Shown: positions 34,290-46,038, counted from the stretch's first letter. The stretch: DNA of 64,000 nt from Canna indica (GCA_034359265.1 CP136891.1:38556001-38620000), one strand, 5' to 3'. Notes: generated by a model not told the origin, from the sequence alone. Numbers and translations are program-made.

Positions 34290-36646
34290 TGTAAGACCTG
34301 AAAAAAATTTCTAATATAAAAATCTATTTTGGTGCAGCGCGCCGGACCGGGGGTTAGTCGGGTCGAGCCACGGAATCGCCTCGAGTAGAAGGTATAACTC
34401 AACCTATGAAAGTATGAAGTTTAAATTGGTTAAATGGTTATTTCTTTTTATGCATTAGATGTCTTATTTTAGTCGAGTTCGACTCGTGCATACGGATAGA
34501 ATCAGAGCCTGAATCGGAATCAGATTGAGTTGAGTAGAGGCTAAGTCATTTAGAGGGGCAAATGGGTCATTAGTGGATGAGGGAATAAAATCCCTCATCA
34601 CGAGCCGTGCGGCTCATCTTAGAGTCGCACACAGTCCGAGCAAGAGAGAGAGAGAGAGAGAGAGAAGAGATCTTGGTCGGCGCCAGAGATCGTGTCATCG
34701 TTTGAAGGTTCGAGATCGCTAACGTCCACCCTTCTTCTTCCTTAAACAAGGTGAGTGATTACTATGATTGTGAAGGGAGGCGAGTGGCCGACCCTGTGGA
34801 TCTTGAGATCGGGTTTCTCCCCGAGTTGTTTTGTCGATCGACGTGTTCTCTCGAGTTGGAACTTAAACGATCTGTGCACCTGCGATTTTATGTTTTCAAA
34901 ACGTGATTATTTTGCATTTTTATGGGCTGGTCGAGTCAAGAAAAAAGGGGAAAGGTCATGCCGAAATTCTCCCCAATTTCCTCGCTCGTCTTGCAACTCA
35001 TGATACGATCCATGTTCGTTAAATGGTTGATTCTTGATTCGATGCTTGCATAGTCGTCGTAATCATGGCCACCTTACTTGAGGGCTCAGTCGAACAGGGG
35101 GTTACCCTGCTTGAGTCAGCCGAGCAAGGGCAAGGGTGGAAGATGTACGTGGACTGCTCGAATTAATGTGCTTGATTTCGGGTTATGTTATCTTGATTCA
35201 TACCTACTTGCTTATAGATATGTTGAAATTATATTATATGATTAATGTTGTTTCATCTTAGGGATTGTTGCAACTAATGATATGTATTTTCATGATTTTG
35301 GAAATGTTCTTGCTAATGCATACATGGATAGGATGGTTATGGTATATGAATCATAGTAAAGGTTTCATTAATTGTCAAAGATTATATTCAATCGTTGTTA
35401 TGTATATATTGCATGTTCCTTATCGGTTAAATTAATGGAATGTATCCTCCTTCATCCGGCTCTCATGTGATAATTGTGGCTCATGATTAATTTAGGTAAA
35501 TGTCGTTGACAATGGTAGGCCGAGTACTCATTTATAGTCGGCAAGTTCTAACAACCTAGCAAGAATGGTCTCGGTACCTAGTGGTGACATTTATCCTAGA
35601 GACAAGGTACACTTACTAGGTTCTACACCTAGGGAAGTAGGGTGACCCTAGGGGGAGGGTCGGACATAGGCAACGCCCGTAAAGCAAAAACACAGAAAAA
35701 CTTGCACAACTTGGTTCTGGTTGTGATTGAGATGGTCTACTAAGGAGTGTCATTAGCCGAGCGGCTACCACACGACTCAGCGATTTATAGGGTCTTGAGA
35801 TTGCACCAGCGGGCCCGCTAGGTGTTAGACCCGAGTGGTGAAGGGTCTTGAGATTTCGTCAGTGGGTCACGCTGACGGTAGACCCGAGTTGGGTGGGACT
35901 AGCTATCCTTAATCCAGAGGATTTCTAAGGCTAGTGGCCATCCTAGTCGACGGATCCGAATCATGAAAGTTCTAATTGAGATACCCTTAGGGGCTGGTTT
36001 TGGGTAGGCCGACTGTCCTGGTTACTTAGAGGGAAGAATCGAACTTTCCATATATATTTTAGGCCATTAGTGGCCGAGCTAGTGAAATGGATAAGGGCCC
36101 GAGAGACCGGTTCACCCATTCTTATGTCTTGGCAAACTGGTTAGCTTCTATGGTGTGATCATATTTAATTTCCTTATTTGTGTCATACCTTGTATATGTT
36201 ATCTTGTCGAGGTTTAAATGGAGGTTCGAAAGAATCGCTCACTGAGTTCCTCGCGAACTCACAGTTTATTTATTTTTGTTTTGCAGAGCTCGACTAGTGA
36301 GGTATGACTTGGTGGCATGGCGCGCAGGAGGGCAGATGTGGGTACGGATCTCGTAGCTGGCAGTTATTAGTCGTAGTCGTGTTCGAGTAGAGTCGGAGTA
36401 TGCACTGTGTTGTTTTATGTAAAACATTGAGATGTGTCTTTGAAAACTTTTAAATGGTTACTTTCAAACTTGTGATGTATCCGAATTTGTTTTGGTTAAA
36501 CTGTTTTCAATCATCTAATAAAGTTGGGTACTATTGCTTTGTTTATGATTTTCGATGTCAGTCTCTTGTGTTTTCATGAGTTGTAGGCTTCGGGGTACCA
36601 ACACGTACCCTGGCCGGTCACGCGTACGCCGATTTGGGGCGTGACA
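34290..36646 (+). mobile_element. Solo LTR B, plus orientation (2357 bp)
   Basis: It begins TGTAAGACCTG and ends GATTTGGGGCGTGACA, with perfect 5-bp duplications ATAAT (34285-34289 and 36647-36651). The interior has a GA microsatellite (34643-34664), GAGCAAGGGCAAGGGTGGA near 35125 and TTTTGCAGAGCTCGACTAG near 36281, all shared with the partial LTR at 63435-64000 in reverse. No coding domain is present. The family is Ty3/gypsy by similarity among these copies; that assignment is inference. Confidence 0.88.
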
Positions 36647-36959
36647 ATAATGAATAACAACGTCAGAAGAAATCAGCAATAATATATCCACAACTCTATG
36701 CATGAAATCAACATCCGTCAACAAATACAAAATATCTTTAATAATGATGGAACAAGCATCAGTAACACATCCACCACTCCACTCATATCCACAGCAATAA
36801 CTATAAGCATCCATCAATAAGTATAAGCATATCCACAGCAATAAAATAGGATGGATGCAACACCGTAATCATATGCATGCAATGCAATACCTCAATCATA
36901 TGCATGCTCCTCGGACCCGTCAGTTCCACATAGACACATAAGATAGGTAGACGGGTGGC

Positions 36960-37195
36960 CGCCGAATTACCACCCAGCTCAATGTCGTCTCTTTAATTTG
37001 GGGCATGCCCTCCCCTCACCAACACTGGTTCTTCCGAGCTAGCCTATTGGGGCATACGTTCCCCTCATCTACTCAGGTCTCCGGACTGGCTCTTTGGGAT
37101 ATGATCTCCCCTCACCAGTCGGACTTCCGAAATAAGGCCAACGTTATCTCTTTGGGGCATACCCTCGCCTCACCAGCGAGGCTTCCAGGAAATGC
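36960..37195. repeat. Tandem repeats of about 56 bp in LTR A
   Basis: The phrase TTGGGGCATGCCCTCCCCTC recurs in altered form near 37048, 37096 and 37160 (TTGGGGCATACGTTCCCCTC, TTGGGATATGATCTCCCCTC), about four units. Confidence 0.6.
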
Positions 37196-37847
37196 AACAA
37201 GCACATCACAACACCATACACGCAGTATATAAGCATAAACAAGATGTGCTATCAACAAGTAATAAAAGGTATGTCAAGTGCATACCTCATCCTCCACCTC
37301 CTCCTACCATACATCACAACCACATACGAATATATATGTAAAAATAGTGCTCATAAATTATGAATGATCAGCACAAATAAACAATCATAAAATAGAATTA
37401 TAGCACTATAAGAAATGATACACGTGTATCATGAAAGCAGTGCAAAAAGAAACTCCAACTGTAAATTAATGGACTAGAACAACAGGATAAAATAACTCGT
37501 CATAAGAATCATTGATCTAGGATAAGATTCACCCCATTAGCTACTATATTCATGAATCATCTCAGATTGAACCATAAAAACATATAAAATATGATTTTTC
37601 AGCTTGGCACGCAAAACGAGGCATTGATCACCTACTGCCCTCAAAATTTAGAGGTCTGATAGCAAAACATACATCGCCAATGAATCCAAAACGTCGATTA
37701 AGTGAAATTTCATATATAACATGAATATTTTTGCTAACCTTAAAGCCTCCAAATAATTATTTAGAATAATAGAAGAATTATCTTAAATTTATTTAATAAA
37801 TCATTGTTACGAACAAATATAACAGTGTTACAATCAATAAATCAATA

Positions 37848-38290
37848 ATGAAATCTCAGCCCTTCACCCAAGAATGATGCAATCTCAGCCCTCTACTTAA
37901 CATAATGCAATCTCAACCTTACATCTAACCAAATGCAATCACAACCCCTTATTTAACATGATGCAATCTCAGTCTTACATCTAACCAGATGCAATCATTG
38001 CTCTCCATCTACATAATGTAATCACAGCCTTACATCTAATCAGATGCAATCACAGTCTTACATCTAACATGATGCAATCACAGTCTTCAATCTATCCCGA
38101 TGTAATCTCAGCCTTCCATATATCATGATGCAATCATAACATTACATCTATCCTAATGCAATCCCAGCCTTTCATCTATCAAGATGTAATCACAGTCTTA
38201 TATCTATCCTGATGCAATCTCAGCCTTCTATCTAACATGATTCAATCACAGCCTCCATCTACATGATGCAATCTCAGCCCTTCGTTTAAA
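37848..38290. repeat. 28-bp tandem array in LTR A, about 15 units
   Basis: Unit ATGCAATCTCAGCCTTACAT plus CTAACCTG. Starts at 37877, 37905, 37933 and 37961 show an exact 28-bp period; later units drift and vary by indels. There are no unique spacers, so this is a minisatellite and not a CRISPR-type array. Confidence 0.85.
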
Positions 38291-38589
38291 ACACATCATC
38301 TTCCTCATCCAACTAGGGTTTCTCCACCCCCAAACCCAGCAACCACCACCCCTTCACCAGCCGTCGTCGGCTGTCGGCAATGATGGTGCCGACGCCGACA
38401 CTGACGTTGGTGCCTGCTGACGCACCGTTGCCACCATGCGGCGATGGCGGCACCTCACGCGGCGCGACTGCCCGTGCATGGCAGCGATGCCACGCCGGGC
38501 GTCGCTGCCGCTGCGGCGCCTCACCGGGCGCCGACCGGCAGGCTACACAGAATGGAAAAGAAAAAGAAAAAAAAGAAAAAGAAGAAGAA

Positions 38590-38613
38590 GATATATATAT
38601 ATATATATATATA
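38590..38613. repeat. TA dinucleotide microsatellite
   Basis: About twelve TA units following an A/G-rich run. A similar run lies at 39779-39806 inside hAT MITE 3. Confidence 0.9.
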
Positions 38614-39360
38614 TTCCAAAATGGGTAAACAATAAGAAACGATCAATCCAACCTTCGTTCTGATACGAGAAAATGCGTCAAAAATCGACGAAAAACCCCG
38701 AGACATGATAACAACGACATGAATCAAGAATTAGAGAAAAAAAGGCCTAAATCCACTAACCGAACAAAGAGAAAATGAAAGGAAAAGACGTGGAGGACCT
38801 TCCCCCGATCGACACCGACGAACTCGCGAAAATTCAGCTCCAACGGCTCCTTCTCCTCGATGGCACCCTCTCTCTTCTCTCTCCTTTGCCTCAAGTGACG
38901 TGTGGCTAAAACCCCTGGCCGCACACCCCAGGGTCTAATTTATAGACACTGGTTGGGTCCAAATGACCAAAATATCCCAACCCGCTATCCGACTTAAACA
39001 TCACATAACTCACCTATTCAAACTCCTATTCGAGATCCGATTGCACCGCTAAATTCGCCTCGAGATCTTCTATCATCCTAGCATGCTAAATCACAAAGAT
39101 AAGACAAATAAAATTTTTCTCAATTTTTCTACATTAAATACTTACTCGAGTCTAATCCCGAAGCTTCCCGCCAATCCGTGTTAATTAGGGCCCACGATCT
39201 CCCGCTAAAAAATAAAATATTATTATTAATATTTTTGGGTATTACAGAGTTGAGTTGGAGAAGATGGTCGATCTTCTTCTTTGCGAGGCTATTGTTAAAG
39301 GCAAACAGGGGGTGCTTGAGCTTCTCCTCCTTGAGGCCATTGATGTTCGAGTCAAATAGG

Positions 39361-39775
39361 TAGGGGTGAGCATCGATTCAGTTCGGTTAATAACCGAATC
39401 GAATCATCGGTTAACCGAATCGAACCGAACCAAAAGAAATATTTTAACCGTTTACCGAACCGAAAAAATTTGGTTAATTCGGTTCGGTTAACCAAATTTT
39501 TGGGTCGGTTCGGTTAACCAAAAATATTGAAAAAATAACCAAAAAACACATTTACTAAGACTCAAATCCAAGCAAGTAAACAACCAAACTTTAACTTCAT
39601 AAGTCTCTAACCATCTTAGCAAACTCCATTACCAATGTATTTCTAACTAACACATATTATATATATAGTCAAATATAAAATAAATAATATTACACATGCA
39701 TTAGGATTTGAACTTGGGCAAGTGAAAGACTTAAAGTTATACTTAACCACCAAGGCAAATACATGATATGAATTT

Positions 39776-39810
<35 letters not shown>

Positions 39811-39978
39811 GTAAATTTGATTAAAATCATTTTTTTTGGTAAATTCACCGAACCGAACCGAAATCCCAAACAAAATTAACCGAAAATCGAAGCGAAATAA
39901 TTCGGTTCGATTAATTCGAGTTCGATTCAGTCGATTTTGGTTCGGTTCCGATGAATCGAAGAATCTTGCTCACCCCTA
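39361..39978. mobile_element. hAT-type MITE 3 (618 bp)
   Basis: It starts TAGGGGTGAGCATCG and ends CTTGCTCACCCCTA, with a perfect 8-bp duplication CAAATAGG (39353-39360 and 39979-39986). The outer parts are long near-inverted repeats of GGTTCGGTTAACCG and ATTCGGTTCG type. No coding capacity. Confidence 0.92.
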
Positions 39979-40114
39979 CAAATAGGAGGTGATCCAGCTT
40001 CTCCTCCATGAGGCTATACTATTGAAGACAGATTATGAGAAGGGTTAGCTCTGTGCTATAACAAACTATACTTCACCCGAGCAAGGAGAAGGTGAGGAGA
40101 TATCAACTCATGAT

Positions 40115-41371
40115 TTTTTCTTTTAACAAAGATAGAAATTCATAACAGTAATTTCTCAGATTCAAATTTTGAGAAGGGAAAATTTTTAAAAGCGGATTTA
40201 AAGTTTTAAAATTTCCCAAATCAGAATTGAGTGAATCAGATACTTATTTTACCTCTGCCTAAAGTTTAGAGACTTTGGTAATATATATATATATAATATA
40301 ATATAAAAAATATAAAAAAATAATTTAAATTTATAAGATATTTTTTGTAATAAAAAATTATTAAAGAATAAAAAAAATATTTTTCAAACTCTCTAATGTA
40401 TTAAATATTTTTTTTGCATAAAGTCTATAAATTTAAATTTAAATTAAAAATTATGAAATATTTTGATGTAAAATATTTTTTTGAATCATAGTATCTATTT
40501 TGTATCATTAAAAAATTATTTCTTGAATTCAAATATTTTTTTAAAAAAATTATGAAGTTATTATAGACTTTGCACAAAAGTCTCTAATGAGTTAGAAACT
40601 TTTGTTTATAATAATTTTACAATTATAAAAAATAAAATTTAATTCACAAAAAATATATATGTGATATAAAAGACGCTGTCAAAATATTTTGGATAAAAAA
40701 TATTTTATTATTTTTAATTAAAAATTAGTTTTATAGACTTTGGGCAAAAGTCTTTAATGCATTAGAGACTTTTGCCCAAAGTCTATAATAGTTTTATAAT
40801 TCAAAAAAAAATTAATAAAATATTTATTAAAAAATATAAAAGATGTGTTGTGGTTCAAAAAAATATTTTTTTATCAAAATATTTCATAATTTTTAATTTA
40901 AACATAGATTTATAGACTTTGTGCAAAACTCTCTAATGAATTTGAGAGTTCGAAAATATATTTTTTTAGACTCTAACACTTTATTTTTATTATAACTTTT
41001 TTTTTATGAATTAAAATTATTATTTTTATATATTTATTTAATTTTTAATAAAGTCTAATTAATTAGAAATTTTGGCCTAGGGGTAAAATGAGTATCCAAT
41101 CCACTTAATTCTGATTTTGAGAATTTTGAATATTTAAATTCGATTTTAGAAATTTTTCGTTCCCAAAATTCAGATCTGGAAAATTGTTGAATTCATAATA
41201 GGTGATCATGACCATACTAAGATTTGAACCCTAGATCTCTAAACAATATATATACAAGAAGTTGTTATTAACTGTGCAACATTTTGGATATTTCCTACGA
41301 ATCTAGGGTTCAAATCTTAATATAATCATCTATTATAATTTTTTATCTTTATTTAAAAAGAGAATTTGAGA
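40115..41371. mobile_element. Foldback element, possibly Mutator-like
   Basis: The left arm from about 40136 (CATAACAGTAATTTCTCAG to ATTTTACCTCTGCC, about 130 bp) pairs with the right arm from about 41075 to 41204 at roughly three-quarters identity. The interior holds repeats of GACTTTGGGCAAAAGTCTCT, including a near-perfect palindrome at 40736-40792. A further inverted pair (GATTTGAACCCTAGAT near 41221 and ATCTAGGGTTCAAATC near 41306) flanks the right arm. No 9-bp duplication was found, so the class is a guess. No gene. Confidence 0.5.
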
Positions 41372-41717
41372 AGGATCTCAAAACGAGCAGTCGTACACTC
41401 GTACGTGCTCGTCCCCATTGCCTCTTATCAATCCCGGATCAATTTATGAATTTTATCGTAATTTAATCTAACTTTTCAAATTTTCCTAAGTCAATCAAGA
41501 ATGTGCGCTAAATGAATATATTAGAACAAACACATTATAGCAACAATTTTTTTTTAATATAATCATGCTACAAGATTAAATCACAAGATAAAAAGCATAA
41601 GTATCATAAACAATGCTAACAGATGTTTACAGTGGTTTGGTTTCTAATAAAATCTGCATTCATTATCTACCGTACTTAGGAATTCAAACTTTTTACTACT
41701 ATACTAATAGTTATATA

Positions 41718-42279
41718 TAGGGATCTCAATGGAGTAGAACGGGTACGGGGTGCCTACCCGCTATTTGCCCCGTGAAATAAATGGGTACCCGTTACCCGTT
41801 TATTTTTCGTGGGTATCAAAAATAGATACCCATTTAATTACTCGCGGGGGGACGGATACCCACGGGTATTGGCGGGTACCCATGACACTTTAAAAAAATA
41901 TAAATTACAATATTTTTATAACATTTTAACTATTCAAGTATTTTGATAATAACTTCAAGTATAACAATTTTATTTTGATAAACACAACATTTTGATAACA
42001 TCATCATCATAAGGTTTTAAAATATAAAGTATATGAGTATTGAATTAGGTTAGAGTTTTTTTAGTATATGTACAAAGGGTAATATTGTAATTTAGTAATT
42101 TTTACGGATACGAGTATTCGCGGGTACGGATACTATAATACTCGTACCCGCCCCATATAATAAACGGGTAAAAAAAATTATCCGTGAAATACCCGCGGGT
42201 AGAAAACTATCCTCATATCCGTCATAAATGGGTAAATATCCGCGGATACCCACCTAAATGGATAATATTATCATCCCTA
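41718..42279. mobile_element. hAT-type MITE 4 (562 bp)
   Basis: It starts TAGGGATCTCAATGG and ends ATTATCATCCCTA. Flanking 8-mers are GTTATATA (41710-41717) and CTTATATA (42280-42287), seven of eight identical. The interior is rich in GGGTACCCG and CGGGTATC words in both orientations. Confidence 0.75.
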
Positions 42280-42287
42280 CTTATATA

Positions 42288-43317
42288 CTTGGATTTACAC
42301 CAATTGAGAAAGACTACCAAGCAAAATACAAGATCAACTTAGATCTCAAACAATTACAAATTAATTAAAGTAACCAAATCAATTACAGAACATGGTTAAA
42401 TAAAATGAGTGAAGGAACATACAATCATTCGAAGATTTTGCACATCTAAAATTAGGATTTAAAGAGAGTGGGGTAACAAAATGATTTTGAGAGGTTGGAA
42501 ATAATCTTTTGTATAGAGGGAGAGATCAAAATCTTTGGTTTTAGAAAGATTACAATTATTTTAAAAATAACCATCATGGATTCAGTCGACCAAACATTGG
42601 ACGAACATCATTTAAAAACATACTATATTGAAACAAAAAGAATCCATAGAGTATTGATCGATCCTCATGTCGATTGTTAGTTTATCAAAATTCAGCCAAG
42701 TTTAGGTATCAAATGTTCAACAATAATTTTAGGTTTTGGATATCACTTTGATCTACATGATGCATAAAAATCCTAAAAAATTATTCAAATACAATATAAA
42801 ATATTTAATAACATAAATGCGCAAAAAAAAATTTGTCATGAATTTTTGAAGTCTATCAACTAGCATGTAGAGATGAACAATTTGTATCATTTTCACTTTT
42901 GAATTTTGAACTTGTTCTTGCCTGAGGATCGAAGTAGTCTGGTCCGGCTCGATGTCTCTCTTAGTCAGATGCAACTTTATCTGATGGGGGAGGGGGGGAC
43001 CCGCAAAAGACACACCAACGCTCATGTTAGTGGGACTCCAAGGTGATGATAATAAAAAATATAACTTAGGGTACTTGAGGTGTGCCATGTCTTTATTTAT
43101 TGCAGGTGGAGATGATGACGCTGTCGGACAATCTCGCGGGGTATTACTCAAAATGGGTCGAGACTACTCCGGAGATAAGAAAAAATGGCCGAGTGGCCAG
43201 GTGGAGCCCTCGGGCGGAGCCGTCTGGTCTAGCTTGAGTCAGGTTTGAGAGTATGGCCGAGTGGAGCCCCTAGGCAGAGCCGTCTGGTTTGGCTCAAGTT
43301 TGGTTGTAGGGCGCTGT
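42288..43317. other. Intergenic stretch with a dispersed repeat
   Basis: No gene recognised. At 42915-43005 the sequence (CGAAGTAGTCTGGTCCGGCT to a G-rich run) is the inverse of 61536-61620 (GTTGCACCTGACGAGGAGAG to TTCGATCCTC). Near 43190 and 43250, GGAGCC..GGCAGAGCCGTCTGGT occurs twice about 60 bp apart. Confidence 0.45.
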
Positions 43318-44316
43318 TGTTGGTGAAATGGTCACACTAGAGGGGGGTGAATAGTGTGTTATCTAAATCTTTCGTCTAATTTTGATTTTAATCGTTTCTT
43401 AAATTACTTAGGCAATTCACAATTGTACGACTAAATGCGAAAGCGAGTAATAAAGATAAGCAATACGATACAGAAACGATTAATTAGTTATCAATACCTA
43501 CTCCACTACCTAATCACCCCGCTTAGGATTTTTAAACTAGTTTAACTAGATTAATTAGTTTCCTTACAATGAGGATTTTACACCGGAAAGTCTCCGCTCT
43601 CAAATCGAAGGCACTTCCACACACTACTAGAAAAATGGTCATCAGCAACGGTTGATGCCGTTGCTGAGCCGTTGCTGAAGAGAATCAGCAACGACCGAGC
43701 CGTTGCAATAGAGCCGTGACAGAAAGTCGCGTTGCTGATGACTTAGCAACGGATCAGCAACGGCCGCTCGGGCCGTCGCTCAAAACATTATCAGCAACGG
43801 CCACTCGGGCCGTCGCTAAAAACATTATCAGCAACGGTTTTGCCACAGACCCAGAGCCGTTGCTGATAAGATTAATAGTAACGGCCGCTGAGTCCGTAGC
43901 AACACCGTTAGTAAAACTCCGTCGCTAAGCCGTTGTTGTAGGTCATCAGCAACGGCTTTCGATACACTTTTAGCAACGGCTTTCCCACGGACGCCCGTGG
44001 GAAAGCCGTTGCTGATGAAGTATACCTGCAACCAGAAAATTTGAAAATTTCAAATTTCCATTAATACATTGATACATTTATCTGATACATAACTCACACA
44101 CCCATACCCTCATACACACATTCATTCACACATCACAAACACCTCATACACATTCATTCACACATCACAAACACACCAAGATATACATCAAAACAATTAT
44201 ATTTATATTCATAATTATCCACGATAGTATAAAAACAATTCAAATGCAAAATTGAAGTATCAATATCCAAACAAAATAAGTTAAACAAGTTCAATATCCA
44301 AACAAAAATCTCACGA

Positions 44317-45852
44317 TCACGATGGAGGATGGTCTGGATTATATGGCGGGGTCTGGAGCGCTTGAGTGTACACCGGCGTGGACTGACTCGAGGACGATGG
44401 ATTAGATGATGCCGAAGAGATGACTGCTTCGGGATGACCTGACAAGTTGCGTAGCATAGCTTCTATATTCGCCATCGTCTGACTCTGACGCTCCATCATC
44501 TGAGTCTGACGCGCGACCGTCTCCTCTAGTGTCCTTATCCTATTACTATGATCATAACTGGATCTAGAGGTGGACGGCCGCTCACCAGCGACCGGAGGGG
44601 TCGGTGCCCCAAGTGGCCCTAGTACGGCTCGCGCATGACCACTATCTGCGAAGCCATATACGCGGCCATGGTCCCAGCCACCTGCGGCCTCGACCCACGA
44701 TGCTGCGTCAAAGTCCTCGGGGGTACCCCCGCGCTGCACCACCGTGTGGCTGTAGGTCTCCTACTCGAGTTTGATTTTTTGTTTAATATTTATCATAAAA
44801 CTTAAATTATAAATATATAATGAATAATTTAAACAAATATATAATTACCATAATGTATGCAGCGCGGTTATGGATGTACTCCCCCGTCCCATGTGCTCGA
44901 CGGTGAGTCCGCTCAAACACCGCCATCGGGGAGGGTCGCTGGACAGTCCCGTCATCCGACACCGTCGTCTACATTTACAAAATAAATACATTAATTAGTA
45001 CACATAATAACAAATAAAATATATAATTAAAAGATATACTTACCATACGGTTTGCGTGCACTGCAAATGCAACAGAGCCGCCGGTGTGACGCGCTGCTCC
45101 TCCCGACATGCGATTTCTAGCCGCATTCCGAGAAACCTCCTGCCATCGATCCGTCGACCATATCCCCACGAGCTGGTCCCATATATCCGGAGTAATCCAA
45201 CCGGGGCCGTATCCCCGAGTCTCCGCGATGTTAGTGGTCCCAGCTCGGGCCATCGCTTGGGACCGAGCCTGCCCCAGCTGCCCGTTGTACCTTGCTCGGG
45301 AAATAGCCTCATAGGCAGCGTAAATGAAGGGCCTCTGGTCCTCGGCCCATGTATAGCGAGCCTGCAAAATAATAATATCAGTACCAATATTAATATATCA
45401 TCATGCATGTAAAAAATAATAATAATACGTGCCTCAAACTCGTGCCATAACATGTCGACGTGCTCGCTAGGCACGTGAGACCACGTAGGCCATGCCCCGT
45501 GCATGTATCGTCGAATAGTAGAAGAAATGCTCCTCGACACTTCTTCTTGCTCGAACCTGCACAACAAAAATAAATTTTAATATTATATTATGATATAATG
45601 AATTTGTAATGATTCATAATTCATGATATATTACCGCTCCCCAATCACGCTAATCAATCTACGTGACTCTGTGGCTGGTGGAGGCTGCCACCTGTTCGGC
45701 CCGCGTGGCCGCCTACGTCTGGATGTACTAGCCTCGGCAGTATCATCCTCATGAGGATCAGCAACAGGAGGATCAGCAGCATGAGTAAGTGCTGGAGTCT
45801 CAACGATCGGAGACTCCGAAACTCTCCTGCGTCGATAACCACGACCAGACAT
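44317..45852 (-). CDS. CACTA-3 TNPA-like protein (Ptta/En/Spm Transposase_24), 407 aa, open in all five exons
   Basis: Exons: 45852-45635 (ATG), 45556-45433, 45361-45044, 44968-44849 and 44760-44317. Sizes 218, 124, 318, 120 and 444 keep frame and give 407 residues plus stop. Exon 2 reads HVDMLWHEFE where both sister copies have a stop after DM. The Transposase_24 core spans about residues 150-260 (GWITPDIWDQLVGIWSTD, HTGGSVAFAVHANRM, ERTHRRAHGTG). A coiled coil (RTLEETVARQTQMMERQSQ) and a Ser/Pro-rich tail follow. The N-terminus is basic (GRGYRRRR). Intron 2 must use a GC donor (TTTGAG then GCACGT) with acceptor TTTTGCAG; introns 1, 3 and 4 are GT-AG. Exon 4 has His for Asp (YIHNRAAY). By family it should bind the CAGCAACGG subterminal repeats in the nucleus; that target is inference. 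Confidence 0.72.
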
Positions 45853-45900
45853 ATCTTTCGAACAGACATATAATCAGATTATTGTATAAATAGTAGAGAT

Positions 45901-45945
45901 TTAGGAATCACAATTTAGGAAGTACGTATAATCAGACATATACCA
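45901..45945. other. Filler DNA at the CACTA-3 deletion junction
   Basis: Between the last base matching CACTA-1 10948 and the first matching 14354 lies a 45-bp insert. It contains ATTTAGGAAGTACGT, a copy of the right flank (45950-45964), and ATAATCAG plus CAGACATATA, rearranged from the left flank (45863-45878). This is the mark of templated end joining or interrupted gap repair. Confidence 0.85.
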
Positions 45946-46038
45946 GAAATTTAGGAAGTACGTTACGCCTAATCGAAACTCATTCGTTAAAGCTCCACGA
46001 TCAAGACGTCGGTACATCCAACTTCGATCAGCCGACAT
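45946..46038 (-). pseudogene. CACTA-3 TNPD stub
   Basis: It begins at the ATG at 46038 (MSADRSWMYRRLDRG) and keeps about 30 codons of the Transpos_assoc domain before the deletion junction. The transposase itself is gone. Confidence 0.85.

Larger units (their letters stand above)
33792..39246 (-). mobile_element. Solo LTR A, minus orientation, split by solo LTR B (3093 bp net)
   Basis: On the minus strand it begins TGTAATACCCAAAAATATT (39246) and ends GAATTTAGGGTGGGACA (33792). It is flanked by perfect 5-bp duplications GAGTT (33787-33791 and 39247-39251). The end resembles the gypsy LTR ends at 36646 and 63435. Solo LTR B with its own duplication sits inside at 34290-36646. No internal domain, primer binding site or second LTR is visible, so it is a solo LTR. 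It contains a 28-bp tandem array, a region of about 56-bp repeats and a TA microsatellite. Confidence 0.85.

Noticed and set aside
37848..38290. CRISPR-like regular array
   Set aside because: Plant nuclear context, units are contiguous with no unique spacers; it is a minisatellite. The same applies to 62224-62500 and 49330-49690.
38380..38635. Possible Pro/Ala-rich gene start near 38380
   Set aside because: It lies inside solo LTR A, has no domain, and ends in a TA microsatellite.
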